Assembly (NCBI RefSeq): GCF_947492965.1
Contig: NZ_CANLOZ010000016.1
Span: 1-54,883 of the forward strand
Length of the DNA: 54,883 nucleotides
Direction: 5' to 3'
Source: an uncultured Aquimarina sp.
GTDB taxonomy: Bacteria; Bacteroidota; Bacteroidia; Flavobacteriales; Flavobacteriaceae
Shown: one piece after another, positions 1-7,786 of the stretch
Layout: every line of letters starts with the position of its first letter
How positions within the stretch are numbered: position 1 is the first letter of the stretch
Program-made: the position numbers and the translations under genes
The notes under the pieces: model-generated
Seen by the model: only the letters and a program-made list of their open reading frames with translations
Told to the model about the DNA's origin: nothing
Database searches by the model: none

Positions 1-64
1 CAATCACTTACAGCATTATTAACTTCGTTAAGATAACTCTATGTGAATAACAATGCTAAACTAA

Positions 65-93
65 GGGCTAGCGCCCGTTTGTAACGGGTGCCC
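65..93. repeat. GC-rich palindrome, REP-like
   Basis: Arms at 71-79 and 83-91 pair over nine bases with one G-U wobble and a TGT loop; flanking GGGC and GCCC extend the symmetry. It is strikingly GC-rich in otherwise AT-rich DNA and has no U-tract, so it reads more like a repetitive extragenic palindrome than a terminator. No second copy was noticed in this window, so the repeat assignment is an inference. Confidence 0.4.
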
Positions 94-132
94 ATACAGC
101 TTTAAGGGTAATCTTAGGTGTTAAATAGAAAG

Positions 133-174
133 AAAATCAGTTACATTTTATAGTATTAAGATGTAACTGGTTTT
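133..174 (+). terminator. Intrinsic terminator of an upstream gene
   Basis: Fourteen-base arms at 133-146 and 161-174 pair with one wobble around a 14-base loop. The stem ends in a T-rich run. It probably ends transcription entering from the left of the window, since the first gene starts only 22 bases later. Confidence 0.65.
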
Positions 175-195
175 ATTACATAAAAAGAACTGTAC

Positions 196-819
196 ATGAA
201 TAAAATACAATATATACTACTGTTATTTCCAATGGTAATACTTGGTCAAAAAGATATTAAAGTTGGCGATGATATTATTCTATGGGAAAAAGGAGTGTTT
301 TTACAGCCAGAAGATTTTAGAATCATAAAAGAAGTAGATCCGTATGATACTAGGAATGGATTAACTACCTATAAAATAGAGATCTTACCAAAAGAAGTTT
401 TGGTAGACGAAAATAACCAGATAGCCAATTTTCTAAAAATGAATCTTGCTACCTATTTTTATAAGAATAAGTCTTGGCTTGGCAAAAAAAATGACAAACA
501 GTTATTGGCTCATGAACAGAATCATTTTAATATCGGAGAACTATTTGCCAGAAAAATGAGAAAAGCTTTTGAAGAGCTAAAAGAAAAAAAGATTAAAGAC
601 TTTAATGCTTATCAAAATGTATATACTACCTATTGGAAAGAATGTAAGGCGTATCAGAGAAAGTATGATCAAGAAACATTTAATGGTACGTTGGCAGAAT
701 CTAGTAGCGATTGGTTACTAAAAGTAGATCAAGAACTATATGAATTAGAAGAGTATTCCTATGCTAAAGTAAAACAACGTTGGCGAGCGAAGCTCAAAAA
801 ATTATCATCAGGATCTTAA
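196..819 (+). CDS. Exported DUF922-like putative zinc-dependent protease
   Basis: The protein is 207 residues long. An N-terminal hydrophobic stretch (about residues 5-17) ending in LGQ resembles a signal peptide, so it is probably periplasmic or secreted. Residues 106-110 read HEQNH, an HExxH zinc-protease-like motif followed by FNIGELFARK. This matches the HEQ-x-HF pattern I associate with DUF922 (predicted Zn-dependent protease) proteins. The C-terminal half is rich in charged helices with Trp and Tyr. The ATG follows an A-rich stretch with no clear Shine-Dalgarno site, as is usual in Bacteroidota. The substrate is unknown, and protease activity is a family-level prediction only. Confidence 0.6.
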   Translation: MNKIQYILLLFPMVILGQKDIKVGDDIILWEKGVFLQPEDFRIIKEVDPYDTRNGLTTYKIEILPKEVLVDENNQIANFLKMNLATYFYKNKSWLGKKNDKQLLAHEQNHFNIGELFARKMRKAFEELKEKKIKDFNAYQNVYTTYWKECKAYQRKYDQETFNGTLAESSSDWLLKVDQELYELEEYSYAKVKQRWRAKLKKLSSGS

Positions 820-859
820 GGATAAAAAGTCATCTTTTCTATAAACGATATAGTATCAC

Positions 860-1999
860 ATGAGAATAAGAAAATACATTGTTTGCATACTGGTATTAAT
901 TTCCAATATACTTTCTGCACAGGATATACAAGATGTTTTAAAAAATGATATTTGCTACTGTTTGGATGAACTTTTTAAAAGTGGACAAGCTAACAGAGAG
1001 AATTTAGTATTAGAACAATGCCTAGGTAAGAAGATAAATTCTTATTCTCCGGAATTTAAGGAAATACTACTCAATGAAAAATTTGCTAAAAAAAGTGAAG
1101 AAACTTTTGCTTCCCTTTATAAAATTGACCCTAAAAATCTGAATGCTTTTATTGCTGGACATCAAGAATATTTTGTGAATGAATGTCAACCCTATTATTG
1201 GTATGTAAGTGCTCAAAGAGCCAAAAAATTGATCAATGTTAGATATAATGTTGACGAAAAATATTTTAAAACAATATCTAAGAAAATAAGAAAAGGAAAG
1301 CATAAGAAAGAACATCTTTTTCAACGAGCTCTTATCTATATGTCACGAGGAGAATTTGAAAATGCCAAAGCAGATTTTTATACCTATCAGGAAGATGATC
1401 CGAATGATGATAAAATAACATATCATCTTGCTTGGGCTTGTGAGCTTAATGGGGAGTATGGTGTTGCAAAAGCTTGGTATAAACAAATGATCAAAAAGAA
1501 TAATCATTTTGATGCGATTCTTGGACATTCGATTGTAAATAGAAAAATAAGGGATAACGCTCGTTTAGATTCTGTAATTACAGATATCACTTATAATAAT
1601 ATGAATCAATCCATTGGAGCTCTTCAGAGTAATGGTATTTTAAAAGACAAGAAATTACAACAATACCCAGGGCCAAAAAGTTGTCAAGACTTTAAGGATA
1701 ACGAAAAGATAAAAACCTGTTTTTCGAATTATTTTAAAAGTTTTGTGGATAATAATTTTGATCATAATGTTGTAGAGTATGCAAATCTAAAACCGGGGTT
1801 GCATCGTATATTGAGTAGATTCAAAGTTTCGAAAACAGGTAAAATCATTGATGTTTTTGTACTACATGATAATCCATTTATAGTTAATGAAATAACGAGG
1901 ATTTTGTATGCCATACCCGCTTTAGAACCAGGAAAAAAAGACAATGAACCTGTAAATGTTCTATACTCTTTTCCTATTTCAATATTTATTTCAGAATAA
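860..1999 (+). CDS. Exported protein with TPR-like middle and TonB-like C-terminus
   Basis: The protein is 379 residues long and starts 40 bases after the preceding gene. A signal peptide is visible (residues 1-20, ending LSAQD). Residues about 150-215 carry helical-repeat features (RALIYMSRGEFENAKADFY, then YHLAWACELNGEYGVAKAWY) typical of tetratricopeptide repeats. The last 80 residues (GLHRILSRFKVSKTGKIIDV, then the PALEPGKKDNEPVNV region) resemble the C-terminal domain of TonB-family proteins of Bacteroidota. It has no N-terminal Pro-rich linker and no ExbB/ExbD neighbour, so it is unlikely to be a true energy transducer. Four cysteines lie in the N-terminal part. The function is not known to me. 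Confidence 0.6.
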   Translation: MRIRKYIVCILVLISNILSAQDIQDVLKNDICYCLDELFKSGQANRENLVLEQCLGKKINSYSPEFKEILLNEKFAKKSEETFASLYKIDPKNLNAFIAGHQEYFVNECQPYYWYVSAQRAKKLINVRYNVDEKYFKTISKKIRKGKHKKEHLFQRALIYMSRGEFENAKADFYTYQEDDPNDDKITYHLAWACELNGEYGVAKAWYKQMIKKNNHFDAILGHSIVNRKIRDNARLDSVITDITYNNMNQSIGALQSNGILKDKKLQQYPGPKSCQDFKDNEKIKTCFSNYFKSFVDNNFDHNVVEYANLKPGLHRILSRFKVSKTGKIIDVFVLHDNPFIVNEITRILYAIPALEPGKKDNEPVNVLYSFPISIFISE

Positions 2000-2060
2000 C
2001 ATAAAAATATATCTCAGAAAAGAGGAATATTGTTTTGATGAGTTGGATTGTTAAATACTA

Positions 2061-2090
2061 AAGAAAAGCCACTAGTTACAAACTAGCGGC
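2061..2090 (-). terminator. Terminator of the leftward efflux unit
   Basis: The stem is GCC plus CTAGTT at 68-77 of this 2-kb block, pairing with AACTAG plus GGC at 2081-2090. It has one internal mismatch and a three-base loop. Read leftward, it is followed by CTTTTCTTT. It lies 25 bases past the TolC-like gene stop, so it probably ends the leftward transcript. It may also slow transcription arriving from the convergent gene at 860-1999. Confidence 0.65.
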
Positions 2091-2114
2091 ATCGAATTTT
2101 TAAAAGCATTCTAT

Positions 2115-3536
2115 TTACAATGTATTTCCACGATAAAACTCTAATACTTTTACCCGTAATAAATATTCGTATTGTGCATTGGTAAGGTTGGTTCTGGCAT
2201 TGTCTAGATTGTTTTTACTAGTGATGTAAGCAATAAAATTAGATACACCATTATTAAATCGTATTTCGTTTACACGATAGGATTCTTCAAAAGCAGTTAC
2301 CTGGTTCTGTAAACTTTGATAGCGATCATAAGCAGTTTGCATATCAAAATGTACTTGATCAATTGCATTTTTTACTTGTTGTGATGTTCTTTCTAATTCG
2401 ATGAGTGATTCTTCGGCTCTTATTTTTTCCAACGCAACATTGTTTTTTGCTCTAAATCCATTAAAAAGGGGAATATCTACGGCAATCCCTACCACCGTAT
2501 TTAGGTTGTTATCAAACTGATCTAAGTAGTCAATACTTTCTCCTCTAAACTGCGTTTGATCCGTAAATACAGAAAGCTGTTCGTTATTAACGGTTACAAA
2601 ATCACCAGTTTCTACAATTTCAGATCCAGTTTCGGTAAAAGTTTCTGCCACACTAGAATAATTGGTGTTTATCTGCCCAAAGAATGAAATCTCTGGTATG
2701 TATAGCGCTCTTGCCACCTGAACTCCTTTTTTGGCAGCTTTCACTCTTAGTTCTTGTGCTTTAAATGTGGCTAGGTTTTGCATGGCATCTTTAAAGACAT
2801 CATCAGAACTTAGCGTATACTCTTTAAAATCTAAGAAGATAGATGATTTATCAGCCGTAATATCAGCATCTGTGTTTAGTAATTGTGCCAGACTTAGTTT
2901 TGCATTATTCAAGCTACTTTCTGCTATCAGAATATTAGTTTCATCAATGGTTTTTTGTCCTTTGATATCTGCGAAATCCGCTGGATTCCCAAACTCTTCG
3001 TTATACAGATCTTCTTGTTGTTTTAATTGTTTATTGGTAGCAACTAATCGGTCTTTGGCCAGCGTTAATACATCGGTTTGGTTGAGTACCTGCAGATATG
3101 CCAATGTCACATTGAGAATGAGCGTTTGCTTTGCTTCTTCAATTTCCATTTCAGAAGCTAATCGATTATAACGTTGTTGTTTTACGGTATTCAATATCCG
3201 AAAACCATTAAAAATCGTAGCATCCAGGTTTAATCTTGCATTAGAAAACGTAAGCTCCTGATTGATAAAATCATTCGTAAAAGGGTCGATACTTCTACCA
3301 TTATTTACTCCTATATTATAATTACCATTTAGGCTTGGAAGTATATTTGCTTTTGCTTGTCTATGATTAATGAGCGCAGTATTGGCGCGCAATGTAGTAG
3401 ACTTTAGATCTAGATTGTTTTCTAAAGCCATGGTTATACATTGGTCAAGAGAGTACCTCTCTGTGTCTTTTCTTTGGGTAAATCCTGTAAAAGATAAAAG
3501 AAAAGCACTGATATAAATAATTGATTTCAGTGACAT
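2115..3536 (-). CDS. TolC-family outer membrane efflux channel
   Basis: The protein has 473 residues with a signal peptide (about 1-20). Two outer-membrane-efflux repeats follow: long alpha-hairpin segments with the early YSLDQCITMALENN motif and a later matching half (DIPLFNGFRAKNNVALEKIR, about 350-370). This is the TolC/OprM pattern of a trimeric beta-barrel with a periplasmic tunnel. It is the last gene of the leftward unit, 12 bases after the ATPase gene. It is the only outer membrane channel in the locus, so it presumably serves the adaptor at 27949-29199 and the permeases between them. Confidence 0.9.
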   Translation of the reverse strand: MSLKSIIYISAFLLSFTGFTQRKDTERYSLDQCITMALENNLDLKSTTLRANTALINHRQAKANILPSLNGNYNIGVNNGRSIDPFTNDFINQELTFSNARLNLDATIFNGFRILNTVKQQRYNRLASEMEIEEAKQTLILNVTLAYLQVLNQTDVLTLAKDRLVATNKQLKQQEDLYNEEFGNPADFADIKGQKTIDETNILIAESSLNNAKLSLAQLLNTDADITADKSSIFLDFKEYTLSSDDVFKDAMQNLATFKAQELRVKAAKKGVQVARALYIPEISFFGQINTNYSSVAETFTETGSEIVETGDFVTVNNEQLSVFTDQTQFRGESIDYLDQFDNNLNTVVGIAVDIPLFNGFRAKNNVALEKIRAEESLIELERTSQQVKNAIDQVHFDMQTAYDRYQSLQNQVTAFEESYRVNEIRFNNGVSNFIAYITSKNNLDNARTNLTNAQYEYLLRVKVLEFYRGNTL

Positions 3537-3548
3537 GTGATTGTTGGA

Positions 3549-4217
3549 TTATTCGCTGACGATTCGTCCGTCTAATAAATTAATAATTCTAGAACCATAG
3601 GAAGAGTTTTTCTCAGAGTGGGTGGCTTGTATAATCGTTACACCATCTTTGTTTAACTCAGAAAACAATTCCATGATTTCTGTACTTTGTTTAGAGTTGA
3701 GGTTTCCAGTAGGTTCATCTGCCAAAATAAGTTTCGGTTTGCTAATCAATGCTCTTGCAATACCTACCAACTGCTGCTGACCACCACTTAATTGTGCTGG
3801 AAACAGATCTTTTTTACCTACGATATTAAATCGGTCTAGCATATCAGCTACTAAAGCTTTACGTTCTGACGACTTTACATTTTTATAGAGTAGGGGAGTT
3901 TCGATATTTTCATACACATTAAGCTCATCGATCAGATGATACGCCTGAAAAACAAATCCTATATATTCTTTATATAATTTAGAACGTTGCTTTTCTTTTA
4001 GCGTATGCACCTCTTCGTCTAAAAAGGTGTAATTCCCAGCAGTAAAACTATCTAACATCCCAATGCAATTAAGTAAAGTAGATTTTCCCGAACCCGATGG
4101 TCCCATTAGAGAAATAAACTCTCCTTCTTTTACTGCTAAGTTGATGTTGTCTAGTAATGCTATTTTCTTTCCTCCAGAACTAATTACTCTAGAGGCGCTG
4201 TTAAGTCGTAAAATCAT
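3549..4217 (-). CDS. ABC transporter ATPase (LolD/MacB type) with altered signature and D-loop
   Basis: The protein has 222 residues, the normal size for a free-standing type VII ABC ATPase. Walker A (GPSGSGKST), Q-loop, Walker B (LILADEPTGN) and the switch His (ATHSE) are intact. Two positions differ from the canonical sequence. The signature reads LSGGQQQLVGIARA with Leu where Arg is usual. The D-loop reads GNLNSK where GNLDS is usual. The ATPase at 27244-27921 keeps both canonical residues. This one is encoded next to the TolC-like gene in the second leftward unit, with 185 bases before the GIN-domain gene. It may work with the permease at 5201-7624, or pair with the other ATPase; both are inferences. 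Confidence 0.9.
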   Translation of the reverse strand: MILRLNSASRVISSGGKKIALLDNINLAVKEGEFISLMGPSGSGKSTLLNCIGMLDSFTAGNYTFLDEEVHTLKEKQRSKLYKEYIGFVFQAYHLIDELNVYENIETPLLYKNVKSSERKALVADMLDRFNIVGKKDLFPAQLSGGQQQLVGIARALISKPKLILADEPTGNLNSKQSTEIMELFSELNKDGVTIIQATHSEKNSSYGSRIINLLDGRIVSE

Positions 4218-4402
4218 AATTATTTTTTGATGATGATTATCTATGTTGTACGTTTCGTTGATATAAAAAAATTAACTAGTGTAATTTTCTATAAGTCTTC
4301 TGAGAGATGCGTCTGGGCCTAATGGTGTTAAAAACCCTAGAATTTTCATGTCTCAGACAGACATAATTTTCGGAAATTGAATTCATTTTTTCGATCATGA
4401 TA

Positions 4403-5146
4403 TTATTGAATTTCAGAAATTTCTACTTCTCCAATATTTAATCCCTTATGGATACTAGCATCTCCTTTATAATATAGTTTTGCTTCTCCAAAAGCAGTAA
4501 GCTTAATACGATTAGAAGAATTAATTTTAAATTCTGCTTCTCCAAAAGCTTTGATTTTAGTGTTCTTGTTGTCTACTGCAATAAGATCCGAAAAACTTTC
4601 TCCAAAAGCCGTGATTTTTTGATTTTCGATACTTCCTTTTTTGATCGTTAAGGTACTCGCTCCAAAAATATCTGCATCCAAATATTTTAGATCTACTTCG
4701 TTTAAGGTAATTCTAGACTCCCCAAAAACTTTTAGTCTAAAAGATTCTGAATCTAATTTACTTTCGCAAGTAGCGTCTTGTTCACCACGAACAGAAAGTG
4801 ATTCCAGATCTTTATAGTTTACGGTAATGGTTAATACTCTTCCTTTATAGATCGGTACTTTTCGCTCGATACCATTTTTCACAACAACCTTATGTTTTGT
4901 AGTTTCTTTGGCACCATCTAGATATACACGTAGTGTTTTTCCGTTTACTTCAATATTAATCTTATCGTTTGGTTCTGTACTTTCTTCTATAATTACAGAG
5001 GTTTCGCTACTTTCTACAAATCTTGCCTGAATGTGTGGGCTAATGATTACTTTATCAAAATCAGCAACGTTTTTCTTTGTTTGTCCGGCTAACAATTGTG
5101 CGATGGTTAAGGTTACAAGTGCTAGTAAGTATTTTAAATGTTTCAT
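4403..5146 (-). CDS. Exported head-GIN-domain (DUF2807) protein
   Basis: The protein has 247 residues and a clear signal peptide (residues 1-21, LLAGQ end). The rest is a repetitive beta-rich fold in which short turns FGES/FGEA recur (RLKVFGESRITL, KITAFGESF, KIKAFGEAEF, KLTAFGEAKL). This is the pattern of the DUF2807 'putative auto-transporter adhesin, head GIN' family, a right-handed beta-solenoid. It lies between the ninth permease and the second ATPase in the same leftward unit, 54 bases after the permease. No sorting domain or membrane anchor is visible, so a periplasmic location is most likely. Its role in this transporter locus is unknown. Confidence 0.8.
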   Translation of the reverse strand: MKHLKYLLALVTLTIAQLLAGQTKKNVADFDKVIISPHIQARFVESSETSVIIEESTEPNDKINIEVNGKTLRVYLDGAKETTKHKVVVKNGIERKVPIYKGRVLTITVNYKDLESLSVRGEQDATCESKLDSESFRLKVFGESRITLNEVDLKYLDADIFGASTLTIKKGSIENQKITAFGESFSDLIAVDNKNTKIKAFGEAEFKINSSNRIKLTAFGEAKLYYKGDASIHKGLNIGEVEISEIQ

Positions 5147-5200
5147 GATGAATGAGTTTTTAATGTTCGTTTTATTTGATTGAAATGATGATATTATTTT

Positions 5201-7624
5201 TTATTCTGTTTTTAAACTTTTAATAGGGTTTGCGACGGCTGCTCTGATCGTCTGAAAGCTAAGGGTAATAATGGCTACTAGCAGGGTGATGATTCCTGTA
5301 AGGGCAAAAACCCACCAATTTAATTGAATTCTGAAAGCAAAATCTCGTAACCAACTGCTCATGAACCACCATGCAATTGGTGTAGCGATGCAAAAGGCAA
5401 ATACAATTAGTTTGATAAAATCTTTAGACAGTATCTTTACGATAATCGCTGTAGAAGCTCCTAAAACCTTACGAATTCCAATTTCTTTGGTACGTTGTTC
5501 TGCGATATAGGTGGCTAATCCAAACAATCCTAAAGCTGCTATGATCACAGCAAGTACTGTAAAAATTAAAGCAATCGTTCCAATTCTTTTTTCCTGTTGA
5601 TACATATCAAGATAAGAATCATCTAAAAAACTATAGGTAAATGATAGTTCGGAAGAAACAGCTTCATATTTATTACGAATTTTGCTAATAAAACCTTCTA
5701 CATCTGCTGTATTAAATCGATAGGCAGTTCTCCAACTATTATCTCCTAGTCTAAGACTTAAAGGACCAACATCTTGTCGTAAGGACTCGAAATTAAAGTT
5801 TTTTACTACTCCGATAATCGTGTATACAATCTTGTCGTCTTTACCAATAGTTTTATAAAGCTTCTTGCCGATTGGATCCTCAAAACCAGTTAGAGCAACC
5901 GCTTTTTCATTGATGATAATAGCTGTGGAATCTGTTCCAAAAGAACGAGAGAAGTTTCTACCTGCAATAAGTTCCATGCCCATCGTTTCTATATATTCGT
6001 AATCTGCTCTCCAATACTGCATATTAAAACCATTATCTGCGGTGTTTACACTTCCAGTATTAAAGGTGGTATCCGATCTAGCAGATTGAGATACTGGAAT
6101 ATATCCTGCAAATGATGCTGATTTTACTTCTGGAAATTGTTCGATTTCTGATTTTAAAGACTTTCTTGTTTCGTTCGTTAATCCAGAATTATCTACGATC
6201 AGTACTTGATCCTTGTTAAACCCTACATCTGTAGTCTGGATATGATTTAATTGTTGGTAGACAACAATGGTACCGATGATCAATATAATAGAGGTGGTGA
6301 ACTGAAAAATAACTAAGAAATTTCTCAGGCTGTTTTTATTGCCTCCTTTAGATAGAGTTCCTTTTAATACACTTATCGGTTGAAATTTAGAAAGGAAAAA
6401 TGCTGGATAAATACCTGCTAGAGGTCCCACTACAAAAGGTAATAGAATCAGGAAAATCAAAAATTGTGGTTGTAATAATGCTTTTATTGAAATTTCCTTG
6501 CCAGAGACGTTATTAAACCATTCCAAAGAAAGAAACACAAATATAATGGCGATACTATGCGCTAGTACTACGATCAGTGTAGATTCGCTTAAAAACTGTA
6601 ATACCAAAGATTTTTTCTCTGTACCTAATACTTTACGAATACCAACTTCTTTTGCTCTACCAGAAGATCTAGCTGTAGTAAGATTCATAAAATTGGTACA
6701 CGCAATAAGTAGAATAAACAACGCTACTGCAGAAAAAATGTATACATACTTTATCGAACCATTAGTACTGAGTTCTATATTTTGAGTCGAATGCAAGTGA
6801 ATATCAGTAAGAGGAATTAAAGAATATTCTAATTTATTACCAGAACTTTCTATATCTTCTATACTTTTAATATTAGTAAACTGAGATATCTGCGGTAAGG
6901 AATATTTTGCAATTACTTCTCTAAAATTGTTATTAAACTTTTTATAATCAGTACCTTCTTTTAGCACAATATAGGTGTGGAAATTATGGCTTAGGTAATC
7001 TCCAAAGTTATAATCCACATTAGCCATAGATAGTAAAACATCTAGATGAAAATGTGAGTTTTTAGGCATGTCTTCAATAATAGCAGTAACCTTATACAAA
7101 GTATTATTTACTTCTAATGCTTCTCCAATAGCTGTATCTACACCATTAAAATACTTTATTGCTGCTTTTTCAGATAAAACAACCGTATTAGGTGCTTTCA
7201 ATGCTATTTTCGGGTTTCCTTTTAAAGCTGGAAAGGTAAATACATTAAAAAAAGTCGAATCCACATACGCAATGGCATATTCATCAATAAGTTCCGTTCC
7301 TTTTCGGATTAGTTTTGATCCTTCAGAAGCGTATATTCGGGTATATTCCTCTACTTCAGGATAATCCTTTTTTAGTGTAGCTCCCATCGGATCAGAACTC
7401 ACAGCCATATGCATTTCGGTACCTCCAAAGAGGATATCAGAATTGATTCTATAAATTTGATCCGCTTTTTCGTGAAACCGATCATAACTTATTTCATCCG
7501 TTACAAATAATGCAATAAGAATAAAGCAACATATTCCTAACGAAAGTCCAACGGTATTAATAATAGTAATCCCTTTGTTCTTAATGAGATTTCTCCACGC
7601 TATTTTAAGATAATTTCTGATCAC
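5201..7624 (-). CDS. FtsX/MacB-type permease 9 (first gene of second unit)
   Basis: The protein has 807 residues. Motif after the first membrane helix: SYDRFHEKADQIYRIN. Coupling-helix-like motifs: SGRAKEVGIRKVLG (first half) and EQRTKEIGIRKVLG (second half). The C-terminus is NPIKSLKTE. It most resembles the permease at 19974-22355: both have an IHLHS/LYLQS stretch followed by FILLIA and NLTTARS. Unlike the other eight permeases it stands apart behind its own promoter region (7660-7780). It is followed by the GIN-domain protein, the altered ATPase and TolC, so this unit could form a transporter on its own once an adaptor is supplied. Confidence 0.9.
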   Translation of the reverse strand: MIRNYLKIAWRNLIKNKGITIINTVGLSLGICCFILIALFVTDEISYDRFHEKADQIYRINSDILFGGTEMHMAVSSDPMGATLKKDYPEVEEYTRIYASEGSKLIRKGTELIDEYAIAYVDSTFFNVFTFPALKGNPKIALKAPNTVVLSEKAAIKYFNGVDTAIGEALEVNNTLYKVTAIIEDMPKNSHFHLDVLLSMANVDYNFGDYLSHNFHTYIVLKEGTDYKKFNNNFREVIAKYSLPQISQFTNIKSIEDIESSGNKLEYSLIPLTDIHLHSTQNIELSTNGSIKYVYIFSAVALFILLIACTNFMNLTTARSSGRAKEVGIRKVLGTEKKSLVLQFLSESTLIVVLAHSIAIIFVFLSLEWFNNVSGKEISIKALLQPQFLIFLILLPFVVGPLAGIYPAFFLSKFQPISVLKGTLSKGGNKNSLRNFLVIFQFTTSIILIIGTIVVYQQLNHIQTTDVGFNKDQVLIVDNSGLTNETRKSLKSEIEQFPEVKSASFAGYIPVSQSARSDTTFNTGSVNTADNGFNMQYWRADYEYIETMGMELIAGRNFSRSFGTDSTAIIINEKAVALTGFEDPIGKKLYKTIGKDDKIVYTIIGVVKNFNFESLRQDVGPLSLRLGDNSWRTAYRFNTADVEGFISKIRNKYEAVSSELSFTYSFLDDSYLDMYQQEKRIGTIALIFTVLAVIIAALGLFGLATYIAEQRTKEIGIRKVLGASTAIIVKILSKDFIKLIVFAFCIATPIAWWFMSSWLRDFAFRIQLNWWVFALTGIITLLVAIITLSFQTIRAAVANPIKSLKTE

Positions 7625-7688
7625 GATGTTGATTTTATTTTGATTGTTGAATTTGGTATGTATATAGTGAAGATGATGCCAAAAAAAT

Positions 7689-7711
7689 AAAACACTGAAA
7701 ATCAGTGTTTT
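7689..7711 (-). terminator. Perfect hairpin inside the unit 1/unit 2 junction
   Basis: Ten-base perfect arms at 7689-7698 and 7702-7711 flank a three-base loop. Read leftward, the stem is followed by TTTTATTTTTTTT, an intrinsic-terminator layout. It would end transcripts from the eight-permease unit that run past 7787. It lies between the dyad and the TGGC box of the following promoter. The homologous region at 29.2 kb has only a weak remnant there (CTGA-TTA-TCAG). Confidence 0.6.
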
Positions 7712-7730
7712 AAAATTATTTTTAAAATAA

Positions 7731-7776
7731 AAAGTGTTCGATTTTGATACACTTTTTGTTCAAAATCGAACACTTT
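7731..7776. repeat. Perfect 16-bp inverted repeat
   Basis: Arms at 7731-7746 and 7761-7776 are perfect reverse complements with a 14-base centre. They contain both smaller dyads named in the promoter entry. Read leftward, the second arm is followed by a T-rich stretch, so the RNA could also be a terminator hairpin 10 bases after the 7787 stop. The matching region at 29291-29340 keeps the left arm almost unchanged but not the perfect right arm. This favours a DNA-binding role for the left part. Confidence 0.6.
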
Positions 7777-7786
7777 ACAATCCTTG

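Larger units (their letters stand above)
7660..7780 (-). promoter_or_regulatory. Promoter/operator region B, homologous to the one at 29224-29345
   Basis: Reading leftward, an AGTGT-N11-ACACT dyad (7733-7753) and a TGTTC-N6-GAACA dyad (7757-7772) lie upstream of a TGGCATCATCTTCACT box (7666-7681). The permease 9 ATG is 42 bases further on. The box has the GG of a sigma-54 -24 element, but the -12 GC is AC here, so the sigma-54 call is only plausible. The same order, spacing and much of the sequence recur upstream of the adaptor gene at 29.2 kb. Duplicated sites and an adjacent NtrC-type regulator suggest activation by the regulator encoded at 29408-30757. Confidence 0.6.

Noticed and set aside
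4340..4370. ATGTCT-CAGAC-AGACAT hairpin before the second ATPase gene as a terminator
   Set aside because: No T run follows on either strand and the stem is only six bases, so I could not support a terminator or an operator.
7731..7776. Reading the 16-bp inverted repeat as a transposon end or attachment site
   Set aside because: No transposase, target duplication or gene disruption is nearby, and the homologous region at 29.3 kb shows it belongs to a promoter.
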